31,613 bases of DNA, from contig JAPMOS010000302.1 of the NCBI GenBank assembly GCA_027972325.1, forward strand, positions 1 to 31,613, read 5' to 3'. The notes under the pieces were generated by a model. That model was not told the origin of the DNA. It saw only the letters and a program-made list of their open reading frames with translations, and searched no databases. Below are positions 20,181 through 30,282 of this stretch, piece by piece; within the stretch, counting starts at the first letter, position 1, and the number at the start of each line of letters is the position of its first letter. The position numbers and the translations under genes were made by a program. This DNA is from Paratrimastix pyriformis (taxonomy: Eukaryota > Preaxostyla > Paratrimastigidae).

Positions 20181-20589
20181 CGCCTTCTGCGGTGAAAATG
20201 GCTCGGAGGAAGGTGGCCATCTGCCCTTCCCGGACGGAGGTGGAGGCACTGTTGCGGGACAAGAAGAAGGAGGAGTATGATGTTATGGTTGGGAAAATGG
20301 AAAAGTACCGTGGGAAGGTTGCGCAAATGTTGCGAGAGGCAGCTGTGAAGGGGAGGAGCCATCATTTGAACAGATGAGTGAGTTTCTTCGGGTAACAGCT
20401 GGCTGCGTTTTCGGCTATAGGGATGTGATGAATACGGATCGAGATTTTGAGCCTTTCAGGATAAAGAAATTGAGGAGAGAGCGCTGGCGGAGGAGGACTT
20501 GAGTAAGAGGAAGGAGATGTTGAAACAGTTGGCGAAGATGAGGTCGGTGCATTATGGTAAGAGATAGGGCATTGGAGGAAAGCGCAAGC

Positions 20590-22471
20590 GTATCTATAAG
20601 GGTATCATGACGGATGGCGCGGCGCCAATTACAACCTACGTGACTCGAAATGCGGAGGGGAAGATGGACAGGGTGGTGTCGGACCCGGCGGAGGTTAAGA
20701 GGGATGGTGGGGATTCATGGCGGGGCTTGCAAAAGGAAGCTGCCGGTGGGGACGGGGGCAAAGACTGAAGGAGGTAACGGGAGGCGTGGGTGGAAGGGTA
20801 ATTATGGCCCTCTGACGACGCATGATATCCAGACAATACTGGGGGCGTTGCCGGACGGGAAAGCAGCTGGCCCGGATGGAGTGACGGCGGAGATGGTCCA
20901 TGCTTGTCAGGACGAAATTAAGGAGTGGTTGGGGAGGCGATACAACGAGATGTTGGAGAAGTCTGAGGTTCCTGAGGAGCTGAAACTCAGCTCGGTCTAT
21001 ATGGCAACCAAATCGCAGACGGAGCATCCGGGGATCCGGCCGGTAGAAGGCCTATAACTTTAATACAGGTTTTGAAAGGACTGCAGGTAGTGATTGCCTC
21101 GAGATTTCAAGACTGGTGCGTTGAAAAGGGGTATTCGGGGCGGAGCAGTTTGGTTTCCTGAGGGATCGGAGGATTGAGACGCCTATTGCCGAGATTTTGG
21201 GGTGTTGACGGACTCGAAGATTATGGGAGGTAAGGAGTTCCACATGTGCGCTAGATATAAGAAAGGCCTATGATACAGTTGACATGGAGGCGCTCAGAAG
21301 GGGGTTGAGAAGGATGGGGGTGGAAGAGAATTTGTCAGGTATGTGGACAGCTTGTATGAGGGAGAAAGGCGCGGGTGATCACGGGGTACGGGTTGACGGA
21401 TAGCTATGACATTGAGAGGGAATTAGTCAAGGGGACCCGTTGTCCTGCCTGCTGTTTATCTCCTTCATGGAGGAGTCTTGGCGGAGGTGAGACGACAGGA
21501 GGGGGGCTATATTCTGGATAGCGGCAGGAAGGTAAAGGTGTTGGCATTTGCGGACGATATTATGTTGGTGACGAGAACAAGGGAACAGATGGTCCGCTTG
21601 GTGAATACGGTAAGGCGGAAAGTGGAAGAGGCTGGTATGGAGCTGTCGTGGAGCAAGTGTGACTACCTGTGTGGCGGGGTGAAGGGAAGACGGACTTGGA
21701 TCTGGGAGAGGGTCGGAAGATCAGAGTGCAGCAAAAGGGTGGAGCAATTCGGTACCTTGGGATATGGATAGATGAGGAGATGAACATGAAGGTCAACACG
21801 GAGAAGGTGATCCAGAAAATGTGTGGGCGACTGCACAGGCTCATGGACAAGAAGGTCCCTCCGAGGTTGATGGTGCAAATGATTAATGAGTGTGTCTCGA
21901 CTTGCCTACAATACACGGCGAGGCAGTGCCCAATGCCGACAAGGGACTTGGAAACACTGAAGCAGAGATATGCGAGGGTGTTCAGGAAATCGGAGGTTGT
22001 ATTGGGAAATGCGACCCGGCAGAGGTGCTGTTCTTTCCGGAGGAGGAAGGGGTATGGGGCTGAAGGACCCGATTGATGTCCATGATATGATGGTGATGAC
22101 ACAAATTCTGGGGAGGATGGCGGACGAGCAGGGGTGTGGAGTGGTGCTGAGGAGGAGATCGTGCTGCAGAAATTGTGGACGACGCGTGAGCCGCTGTTGG
22201 ATGATGCAGGGAAGTGGGTGAAGATGCACGGGCAGGAGAAGATGCCGGGGTGGTGATTGGGGCGTTGCAGGTGATGCACAGGAGAGACATGGCGATCCTG
22301 AGGGACGGTGAGAAACTGAAGGAGGAAGTGAAGTACGGCATGCCGACGACACTGGAAGAGATGGCGGAGCCCTGCAAGATAACAAAGAAGCACAGACAGA
22401 CCCTCATGAAAAGGAAGATTCGGAGTGTGGCGGACCTCATCATAGGGGAAGATTTCATTGGAAAGGGGTGA
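20590..22471 (+). pseudogene. Reverse transcriptase of LINE B ORF2
   Basis: The fingers block GKAAGPDGVTAEMVHA lies near 20860-20905 within a 135-codon frame. The central palm region (21060-21470) is heavily broken, but HMCARYKKAYDTVDM-like sequence is still legible near 21242-21285. The catalytic AFADDIMLVTRT (about 21544-21579) lies in the frame at 21478-21771. The thumb (IRYLGIWIDEEMNMK, then 46 residues identical to copy A) lies at 21745-21932. The frame count is high, so this copy cannot make an active RT. Confidence 0.85.
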
Positions 22472-23480
22472 TGCCGCAGTATGTGGAGACGATCAAAAAG
22501 CGGGTGTGTCTGTATGGTAACAGGGTGAGTCCGGACTATCTGCAATTGGCGAGGCGGATTCGGGAGGAGGAGTCGGCGGAGGAGGGGCGGAAAAGGCGGA
22601 GAGTGGGGAAGGAAAAGGAGGAAGGCAATGCAGATAAGGGGAATGAAGGAAGGAGTGAGGGGAGTCGGGGGGTTGGGGCGGTCGGGGGGAAGCGAAACCA
22701 AGAGTCAAGAGGCAAGCAAAGTTGCAGTGCGTCGGGGAAGGTGGCAGTGGTGAAACAGAGGAAACATGGGAGGGAGGATGGGGTGGGAAAGGGGGAGAGT
22801 AAGAAGGGAAGGAGCGAGAAAGAAGATGGGGAGGAGGGGGGTCGGATGCAGATTGAGGCGAGCGAGAAGAAGAGGAGGGCGGAAGGGCAGGTGGAGGGGA
22901 GGGGGAACAAGATGGGGAGGGCGAGGGCTGGTGAGTGGGACGAGGTATTGTGGAAAAGGCGGGAGGAGTTGATGGCGGAGTGTGATGAGGTGGAAGTAAG
23001 AGTGGTGGAGCCAGAGGCGGAATGGAGGTTGTTTTATACTGATGGGAGTGCGACAAGAAGCCGGAAGGAAAGACGGGCGGCGTTTGCGGTGATTGAGAGA
23101 TTAAAATGGGGCGCTGGCGGCGAGAGCGGGGAGGAGGTGTTCGGGTCGGGGGCAGACTAACAATGAAGCGGAGTTGGAGGCTATTCTGGAGGCTATTCGG
23201 ATTGGACAGGATGCGAATGTGGAAGTGAGAACGGACAGTAAAGTGGCAAAGGGGTGGGTTGAGGGACTGATAAAGGGTTGGTGGAAACCAACGGATCTGA
23301 TAGAATCGAAGGCGGAGGACTGCTGCGGAGGGCAGCGGATTGTGAAGGAGCATCGTGGAGATACGACTGGTTTGGGTTAAGGGACATCAGGAAACTAGTG
23401 CGTCGCTGGATGCGGAGGGGAACAGATTGGCAGACAAGATTGCGGGACGGAGCATAAAGATGGAGCCGAGCGTGGTGCCC
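22468..23480 (+). pseudogene. LINE B charged linker and RNase H
   Basis: A 230-codon frame (22468-23160) gives the Lys/Glu/Arg-rich linker and the start of RNase H (FYTDGSATRSRKERRAAFAV). The rest lies in other frames: LEAILEAIRIGQDANVEVRT with RTDSKV (23174-23260), and WVKGHQETSASLDAEGNRLA with its final Asp (23367-23445). All four acidic positions seen in copy A are still encoded. Frame changes occur between them. Confidence 0.82.
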
Positions 23481-23695
23481 GAAGAGAAAGGATGGGGATT
23501 CAAGCTGGTGCGGAGAAGTGACGGGAAGGAGGTGGAGACAGACTTCAGAGAGGTGATGAAGGAATGGGGGAGGAAAAGTCGCATGTGGAGGGCGGCTCGT
23601 AAAAGAAAAAACGAGATTGTGTTGATTAACGCAGAGAGTCGCAACGGAGGGATCAACGTGCAAACGATGAGGTGTGAGATGTCAGGAAGCTGGCG

Positions 23696-23875
23696 ATGAT
23701 GGCAATCCTGCAGCGGTATATCACGGCCAACATCCGGTTCTACATCAACGGGGAGGGGGATGGGAAGTGTTGGTGTGGGGTGAGGGACCATATGAACCAC
23801 TTGGTGTTTGAATGTCCAGGGATGGCGGGATGTGTGAGAGAGATGGAAAGGGGCGGATGCTGTGAAGCTAATTGA
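23696..23875 (+). pseudogene. C-terminal CCHC knuckle of LINE B ORF2
   Basis: A short open stretch downstream of RNase H with CWCGVRDHMNHLVFEC at 23768-23815, preceded by an aromatic helix (LQRYITANIRFYING). Cys-x-Cys...His-x4-Cys followed by Pro is the form of the terminal knuckle found after RT or RNase H in many APE-type LINEs. It presumably binds nucleic acid. Copy A lost this part. Confidence 0.7.
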
Positions 23876-25054
23876 GTGGTTGGACAAGGCGGAGGGAGCT
23901 GAAGACCCGGACCAGCTGCTCGAGGAGAAGTGGGTAGAGCCGATGGGCGAGTGTGTGAAGATAAGGGGCAGGCAGATCACGAAGGTGAGGCTATGGCAAT
24001 TGATGGAGAGGTCCCGGGGAGATGGTTTCGGGCGAGAACATGGGACAGTTTTGGGAAAGGTTCTCGACAGAGGTGGCTGAGATGTGTGACCGATATGAGG
24101 AAGGGAAAAGCACGACAGTAAAGGAGGGGCGGACGCATATGAGTACGCTGAGGAACCAATGGACGACTCCCCACACTATATCTTCGTTGCTGAGGCAGGC
24201 GGGAAGCCTAACGGTGATGGCGTTTTCGCACCCAGGGAATGCGGATCTCAGTTTCCCAGAGTATAGAACGCCGAGTAAGGAAGACTGGTTCCTGGGAGGT
24301 TCGGTGGATGGGTACGGGCTATTTAAGGAGAATCGGGACTTGTTGATTTATGCGAATCCGGAATATAACCCCAGGAGGAGATGGATCGGTTTTCCGAGCA
24401 ATTGGAGAGTGGGCGGAGAGTCCGATTGGTAGAGGAGGAAAAGAGCGTTTAGATGCATTGTTATTGTGCCGTACGGGGAAGGAAAGCGAACAGAATCCAG
24501 CCGGGGAGTGAGCCGAAGCACGGTGTGAGCTTGGCGATCAAGGGGACATTCAGATGCGTGAGCTTTTCATCATCCAGGAGGGTGGGTTTGCCTTTTGGGA
24601 GCCGAGTTTCTGGCGCACCGGGAGGAAAGTGGTGGGGAAGGCGCGGTTTGATGTGGGGATTCTGATGTTTGAGAATGGGCGGGCTAGGGAGAGATTCCCG
24701 ATGGATCCAGCCCCGTTGTGGGCTTTGGAGGCGATGTTGAGGAAGGAGGCCGGGAGTTGCATGGTGCAGGTAAACTATGAGGGCCGCCCGAGAGATGGGG
24801 AAGCGCTTTACAACTGGAGGGGGATATCGGAGGCGGTGGTGACGAAGGTGATGAGGAGGTTGAGAGCGAAGTGCGGTGTTAAGATGGAATACGCGAATGC
24901 ATGTAGACTGGCAGCGGAAATGGGAATTGTGGATGAAGACACTCAAAAGGAGGTGGGAAGCGAGCTGGCAGGAATCAGGAAAACGATGCTCAAAGCGATT
25001 CAGCAAAGGAAGAAGTGCGAAAAATTCGAGGCAGGAATGAAAGAAGAGCTGTAG
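23862..25054 (+). pseudogene. Dam-like DNA N6-adenine methyltransferase-like extension of LINE B
   Basis: Three frames in series (23862-24080, 24022-24432, 24554-25054) read in the ORF2 direction. The order resembles phage Dam-type N6-adenine methyltransferases: QWTTP near 24157 (family: W.TP); AFSHPGNADLSFPEYRTP near 24223-24275 (family: A....NA....Y.T); DLLIYANPEYN at 24337-24369 in place of the catalytic (N/D)PPY, with the second Pro replaced by Glu; a WI step; an RCIVIVPYG strand near 24450 in a shifted frame; then LFIIQEGGFAFW and RFDVGILMF (24563-24680), like the family's closing strands. The last 100 codons are helical and unrecognised. Copy A ends before this point, so membership in the LINE rests on continuous orientation and style. 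Confidence 0.5.
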
Positions 25055-25218
25055 TCTGGAAGTCGGCGGAGACCGCCCCTGGAGGGACGGTAGCCGACCC
25101 ATGAACTCCCTGGGGTGCTCTTTCTGCAGGACTTGTCCTGCGGGAAGGCGGCCCGGGGGGGATCATGTCACCCGCGGGCTTCGGCCCGATTCCGGACTCG
25201 GTGCAAGCCGGGAAGTAT

Positions 25219-25232
25219 CACACACACACACA
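25219..25232. repeat. (CA)7 microsatellite at the LINE B / DIRS-like junction
   Basis: Seven CA units lie exactly where the DIRS-like coding homology on the other strand stops. It is a candidate 3' tail of LINE B. Confidence 0.5.
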
Positions 25233-26005
25233 CCCAGCTTCTTGTTGCAATATGCTCGGGGACGACCGTCACTCTCATTTCCTGGCAGAGCTCCCAAAGC
25301 TCCAAGAGCAGAGGCAGCAGGTGAGGACTCGAGGTCCTCCACGCTCGGACCGCCGAGGTAGCCACCATCGAGTCCGATTGCCAGCGCAGGCACGTGCCGG
25401 CCGTCAAGAATGGACGGAACGCACGGAGACCGAACAGCAGGGCACTGAGCTCCTGCCAGTTGATATGTCTCGCTGTCTCCCCCTCCGATTCCCGCCAGTT
25501 CCCCCTGGCCTCCAGGGGTACGGCACCATTCTCCAGCGTGGCTCCCCACGCCATAGAGCTGGCGTCGGTCTGCAGCACCCGCGTCGGATTCGGCGGGGCT
25601 GTGGACGCACCGTTGAGGGGAATCGCCGGGGACCACCACAGCAGCTCTTTCCGAGCCTCGTCGGTCAGTGTCGATGTCCCGTGCCACCCCGACTTGCTCA
25701 CTCCTCTCACCTTGCACTTCTCCAGGTGGAAGAGATGCAAGCAGGCCGGCACCACCGCCGGCCTGGTCGAGACCAATGACCCCAGCACCTGCGCCAAGCG
25801 ACGGGTCTGGACCATTTTCTTCCCTTCCAGGCTCTTCAGCATAGCCAACAGGGCCTGGACCCTCTCGAGCGGAAGGGTAATCCTCAACCTCCTGGAGTCC
25901 AGCTGGAACCCCAGGAAGATGATCTGCTTCACCCCGGTGAAGACGGACTTGCTCTGGCTGATTGCAAAGCCCAGGCCGCAGAGTAATCTGATTTTTTTTT
26001 TTTGA
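25233..26005 (-). mobile_element. DIRS-like (tyrosine-recombinase) retroelement fragment: RT end and RNase H, fossil
   Basis: The minus strand encodes the C-terminal part of an RT (FTGVKQIIFLGFQLDSRRLR, then TRRLAQVLGSLVST). An RNase H of the DIRS/Ngaro style follows, with LQTDASSMAWGATLENG, INWQELSALLFGLRAF and LRWQSDSMVATSAV. The INWQEL-type Glu block and the WGA box after TDAS separate it from Ty3-type RNase H. It is truncated at both ends: a (CA)7 tract bounds it at the downstream side and a T13 run (on plus) at the upstream side. No recombinase, gag or terminal repeats are present. Little of the element remains, and it is broken. Confidence 0.78.
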
Positions 26006-28261
26006 CACGGGTGGGACCTCATGTTTGATCAAACGCACTCAGAAGAAAAGGAGGAAATTGGATGGGGAAAAAAGGACATGAACGGAATCAGAAAAAACCC
26101 ATTTTTTTTTGACTATTCCTTCACAGTCTTGAGAAAGATTTCGATTTTTTACAGAAACGACCAAAAAAATTGTAGAAATCAAAGCAAACACATCTGTGAA
26201 GACAGTTTATTTTTCCGATTTTTTTTCAAGGGTGGGCGAGTCGGCATGACATTATATCGAGTACCGACTTTTTCAGAGCGGGCATTTTTCGCACGGCGAG
26301 GTTTAACCAAGCATAGGGCAACACTTTTGGTGGGTCGGATTCCCTGGCAAGTGAGTTTTTGGAGGGTGACCACTCGCCAGTGCGGTCGAATTCCCTTGTG
26401 TGGCCTCGAGGTTGCGGGTTTCTTTTGGGTGTTGCCCATACTGAGAGTTGTGTGAAAATTGGAACTATGGTCAAGTTGGATTAGGCGTTTGTTTTTTGAC
26501 CGAATTGTGGTGGGTTCGAATCCTGTCGGCGCTTGTATTTTTCTCTCCGTTCAAAACGAAATCTCAAGATCGGCTCACAGAATCGGCTCGAAACTTCCTC
26601 CACCCCAAGACTTATTGACCTGCGAGTGGGCATCGACTCTTTCAGACCCAACTCACGAACTCATCGTCAGAGGTGCGTGGATGATATCGAATTTTTTTTG
26701 GCAGGCGACAATATGACCATACACTGTGCTATCAATTGGGGGTGTGCTACCAATTGATCCCACGCTAACTTCAGCCAACTCAACAGGATCATTTCTGAGA
26801 TGACGTCGACCCAATGTCACCCTTCAAAAAGTGATCGAAGATGCTCAAAAAATGGTGGGATTGATCTGTGGGTGAAAAAAACTTGACTTCCCTTGCTTCT
26901 GCTTTTCCGCGACCTTTTTCTGTGTGGTGGATGGCGTTCCGCCGCCTGAAAAACTCCAGCACAAAAAACAGCCAACCAAAACGGGGTTCGAGCCTCTCCG
27001 GAAATTTTAAAATCTATGGCATTTCCAGTGCCCCTGCTTCCTTTTTTCGCGACGGTCCCTTGGAATTCTCTGTGAACGGCGTGCTACGATTGGAATTACT
27101 TGGTACGTTGCCGAGGTCTGCCATCCCACTCAATTCAATCTCTTAACCTTTCCGCACTCCTCCTCTTCAGTCTTGGCGCATTTGGAGGCAAACATCATTC
27201 AGCTTAATGCAATTTATTTCCCAATGCAGCCTCAACGGATGCTCGGCCAGCACCATTCTCCTTCACGAGTTCGGAGAACGAGGGACAGCCTTCGTGGGAT
27301 AGCCCCAAACAAACCCAAACCAAGAAAGAGTGAACACTTGCACAGCAAGCACGCAAAACGGCACTGACATCCAAAAATTTATCAAAAAGAATTTGACATG
27401 TCATGTCAGTGCCGGCAGTCGACTTGTCCTTTTGCGCAATAAGCAAATCGCAACGCATCTTTTATTCCCGGGTTTTCGGGTTTCTATGCTTTTTCAAGAA
27501 TTTTCGAATAGTTACTCGAGAGCTCTGAAGACCTTGCATTTTGTTTCGTCGAGTTGGGTTGACTTTTGGAATGATCTAAGAGATGTCGGCCAACGTGCCG
27601 CTCCTTTGGCGCTCTGAAAGTGCTGGCCGTTTTTTCAAGGCCGCCTTGTCACTTTTCAACCCCTGCCTTGTAGCCTTGAACGACTGATCTCATTGATCAA
27701 CTCATCGCGTCTCTCTCTTCCCACCTCCTCGTGGGTCGCCGCGTTTTACTTTGTGAGGTTACAGGCCCTTTTGCCGGCCTCTCAACTCTCCCGGACGGAC
27801 TGGAGAAGAATCACCTGGAATCTCAGAATCTGGGTCCTCCTTTCCGGGTCTGTGGCGTCACAATAGCACTCGCTTTATATTTTGTTTTTTACAAACCAAA
27901 AACGGAAGGAAACAAAAACTTCCAAACAAAGATCAGAAAAAAAAAACCAAAACGGAAAAGCAAAGAAAGATAGTCTTTATTCCGTTTTCGTGACCGTCCT
28001 GCGTGCAACTTTGAACTGGCTGAGCTCGTTGGGCTTGGGCCAATTTGCGCCATCCTCCGCAAAGACTTTCGGTTGGGGTATCACCCCAGTTTCCTTTGGA
28101 ATGGCACTGTTCGTTGGTGCCTGGTCACCGTGTGACATGCGCTGGAATACTCATTGCTTCGGGACGAAGGATGCCTGCTTGAGGTGTCGGTTCAGTTTCA
28201 AAGCAACCTTGATACATACGTTCACTGACAGACCCACCAGACCACCACGTCACGTTTTGAG
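26006..28261. other. AT-richer non-coding DNA with poly-T runs
   Basis: Composition changes here from GC-rich transposon to mixed DNA with several T8-T13 runs and A-rich spots. Open frames are short, lack any family resemblance and occur on both strands. I see no gene. A tRNA-like sequence at 26465-26537 is listed separately. Confidence 0.45.
26465..26537 (+). pseudogene. tRNA-like sequence (degenerate, possible SINE head)
   Basis: Contains a pol III A-box-like TATGGTCAAGTTGG and a perfect B-box GGTTCGAATCC. Between them, CGTTT-GTTTTTT-GACCG can form a weak anticodon arm with TTT in the anticodon position (Lys-like). The acceptor stem does not pair: the 3' CGGCGCT finds no partner at the 5' side. 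It is therefore a tRNA relic or a tRNA-derived SINE promoter, not a working tRNA gene. Confidence 0.45.
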
Positions 28262-28379
28262 CGAATCAGTTTGATACTCTGCTCATTCGGCCCCACGGGG
28301 CTCGTTCGACACGCCAGCAACCTCTGTTGTACAGTCTGTTTAATTCCTTTGAAGGAATTTATTCACTGGTCGATTTGAC
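28262..28379. repeat. Direct repeat, copy 1 (118 bp)
   Basis: Starts CGAATCAGTTTGATACTCTG and ends with TTTGAC. It matches 28400-28517 with scattered substitutions, including the shared inner palindrome AATTCCTTTGAAGGAATT. The two copies start 138 bp apart. Confidence 0.8.
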
Positions 28380-28399
28380 TTTGCGGTTGAAAGGGCTGA

Positions 28400-28517
28400 C
28401 GAATCAGTTCGATACTCTGTTCGTTCGACCCCACGGTGCTCGTTTGGCACAACAACAAACTTTTCATACAGTCTGTTCAATTCCTTTGAAGGAATTTCAT
28501 CACCAGTGTCATTTGAC
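28400..28517. repeat. Direct repeat, copy 2 (118 bp)
   Basis: Second copy of the repeat at 28262, with the same ends and the same inner palindrome. No further unit is visible on either side. Confidence 0.8.
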
Positions 28518-29205
28518 AGGCGGCTTAGAGGATCTCGGAAATGCTGGTGGTCTCTCTTCTGGCCATGTCTCAGACTCTGCGGGCCACTCAGTCTGTCGAA
28601 ACACCTGGTTGGCAAATATTTCAGGCCAAAAAATCCTTCATGGGTTTTCAGGATCGAACAATGAGATGAATGGAATGCTGGGTCAACGGTTATCCGGCGA
28701 GGGACGCCCGTGCACTCGCTCTGGGCCCACGTCAGTGGATGACCTCCGCTATCAGCGTTTAGTCCACGTGTGACTCTGAAATTCGCACGATTACTGGTCA
28801 CGCGCGCAACTCATTTCGCGCTCAAGTTCTTCTCAAGCCGGTCTTCCATCTGGGGTTGATTGACCTGGTCGCTCGGGAGGGAGAATATAGCGAACGCTCC
28901 GAGTCACTTCTGAACAATCGACCAGTTGTCTTGTGGGTCTGCACTTGGCATCTTCACGTCGCCCTCTTCATTCCGTGGCCATTCTTTGTGCCAGAGGGCA
29001 AACCTCCCACTTCGAACCTCTCACTTCGCCAGAACGCTTGGCTTCGACCATCTTCGCGTGGCCGTGTTGTCGCGGAGCCCATGTTGTCGCGGGGCAAGGC
29101 AGGAGGTCCCATGTCCACCACGCACCGTTCGACCAGGGAGCCGACTCATGGCCCTACCCGCACTTCGGGAGGCACCACCACGGCGGGACAATTTTTGCAC
29201 TACCG
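28518..29205. other. Non-coding stretch
   Basis: The frame at 28856-29377 is open for 173 codons, but its last third is the CCGAGGTCGG repeat array and the first part shows no domain. I see no supported gene. Short local duplications such as TGTTGTCGCGG (29068 and 29084) are present. Confidence 0.35.
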
Positions 29206-29726
29206 AGTCACCGACCTCGGTACCGACCCTGTGAGGTCGGAAATGTGTGACGTTGAGGTCAGCAGCCGAGGTCGGCCGAGGTCGGTGCCGAGGTCGGCCG
29301 AGGTCGGTGCCGAGGTCAGCCGAGGTCGGTGCCGAGGTCGGCCGAGCGTTGCCGACCTCGGCACCGACCTCGGCTGACCTCGGCTGTTGACCTTGGCCGA
29401 CCTCGGCCGCTGACCTTGGCCGACCTCGGCCGACCTCGGCCGACCTCGGCTGCTGACCTCAACGTCACACATTTCCGACCTCACAGGGTCGGTACCGAGG
29501 TCGGTGACTGGTCGGTACCGACCCTTGCCGACGGTTCCGACCTCGGTACCGATCTTGGCCGACCTCGGTACCGATCCTGGCCGACCTCGGGTCGACCTCG
29601 GCTGCCGACCCTGGCCGACCTCGGCCGACCTCGGCTGCTGACCTCAACGTCACACATTTCCGACCTCACAGGGTCGGTACCGAGGTCGGTACCGATCCTG
29701 GCCGACCTCGGTACCGACCCTTCATA
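29206..29726. repeat. CCGACCTCGG palindrome array with three identical 58-bp units
   Basis: A 58-bp unit occurs three times without a mismatch: inverted at 29210-29267 and direct at 29448-29505 and 29633-29690. The first two form the arms of a 304-bp palindrome (29206-29509). Between and around them are dense repeats of the self-complementary-type decamer CCGACCTCGG / CCGAGGTCGG and of GGTACC. The unit begins GGCTGCTGACCTCAACGTCA and ends GGTACCGAGGTCGGT. It could be a fold-back or MITE-like element, or a satellite seed. Confidence 0.88.
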
Positions 29727-29746
29727 GCAGGTCACTTAAGCTAAAC

Positions 29747-30015
29747 TAAACGCGATGTTACGCACGATACGTGGGTTTTTTACCCGACGGGGTGTCCGAT
29801 TTTTTTCGGGGAGGCTGCGGAAGACCGAATCGGACCTCCGACCCTATAGGGGGGTTATTCCGGCAGGTCTTCCGGAGATATCCACCATTCCCGAAAATCG
29901 TCGACCAACCCTCCGGGTTATAGCCACCGCAAAATGGGTGGTTTCAAAATCCCAGGGTGACCCCGTAACACGAATTCGCGTTGGGTACCTGAAACGCATC
30001 ACGTAAACGCGATGT
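29747..30015. repeat. 245-bp segment between 12-bp direct repeats TAAACGCGATGT
   Basis: TAAACGCGATGT at 29747-29758 recurs exactly at 30004-30015. A 12-bp exact flanking repeat is the size of a target-site duplication made by LINE machinery. The insert has no poly-A, TIR or open frame that I recognise. Confidence 0.45.
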
Positions 30016-30029
30016 GGCAAAAACGGGAT

Positions 30030-30091
30030 CCCATAATTTTCCCATAATTTTCCATAAAAATTATGGGAAGGTTCCATAAAAAATTATGGGA
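30030..30091. repeat. AT-rich hairpin cluster CCCATAATTTT / AAAATTATGGG
   Basis: 30041-30067 is a perfect hairpin: CCCATAATTTT, CCATA loop, AAAATTATGGG. A further CCCATAATTTT at 30030 and AAAATTATGGG at 30080-30090 extend the nest, so alternative foldings exist. Not followed by a T-run like a simple terminator. Confidence 0.7.
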
Positions 30092-30178
30092 CGTCCTTTC
30101 ACTCCGCGCCTTCCCATTCCACCCGAACTCCATCAAAACAGAGTTGTTTCCCGCCGAAAATTTCCCGCCGAAAAATCC

Positions 30179-30256
30179 CGCGCAACAGTAGCTCAACAGT
30201 AGAACGGCAGCTTGCAATGCCCAAGGTCGTGAGATCTAAACCGAGCGCCCCCAAAT
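30179..30256 (+). pseudogene. tRNA-like sequence, TTGCAA anticodon-loop core
   Basis: AGTAGCTCAACAGTAGAACG resembles a tRNA D arm. GGCA-GCTTGCAA-TGCC resembles an anticodon arm (UGC or GCA, Ala or Cys). AAGGTCGTGAGATCTAAACC resembles a damaged T arm. The acceptor stem does not form well. Confidence 0.4.
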
Positions 30257-30282
30257 TTATTTTCCAATGAAAAATCGCGCCC

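Larger units (their letters stand above)
14955..25235 (+). mobile_element. LINE copy B (about 10.3 kb), full-length-like but decayed
   Basis: Second copy of the same LINE family, head-to-tail with A. It begins with a leader containing TTGAATTT (14986-14993) like copy A, then ORF1 at 15025, a long linker with a coding minisatellite, the USP-like domain, APE, RT, RNase H, CCHC knuckle and a methyltransferase-like extension ending at 25054. The 3' untranslated region is followed by (CA)7 at 25219-25232, which could be the simple-repeat tail LINEs often carry. Right of it lies a DIRS-like fossil, so B appears inserted in that fossil on its right side. Many one-base frame breaks through ORF2 make it a pseudo-copy, older-looking than A. 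Confidence 0.82.

Noticed and set aside
24022-25054. The methyltransferase-like part belonging to the DIRS-like fossil
   Set aside because: DIRS elements can carry a methyltransferase downstream of RNase H in the same direction, but here the DIRS-like piece is on the opposite strand, and the methyltransferase-like frames continue from the LINE.
26465-26537. A functional tRNA-Lys gene
   Set aside because: A and B boxes are present but the acceptor stem does not pair and the anticodon arm is weak.
29206-29726. A protein-coding gene across the CCGACCTCGG array
   Set aside because: Frames are open on both strands only because the repeat lacks stops; the products are Arg/Pro/Thr repeats.
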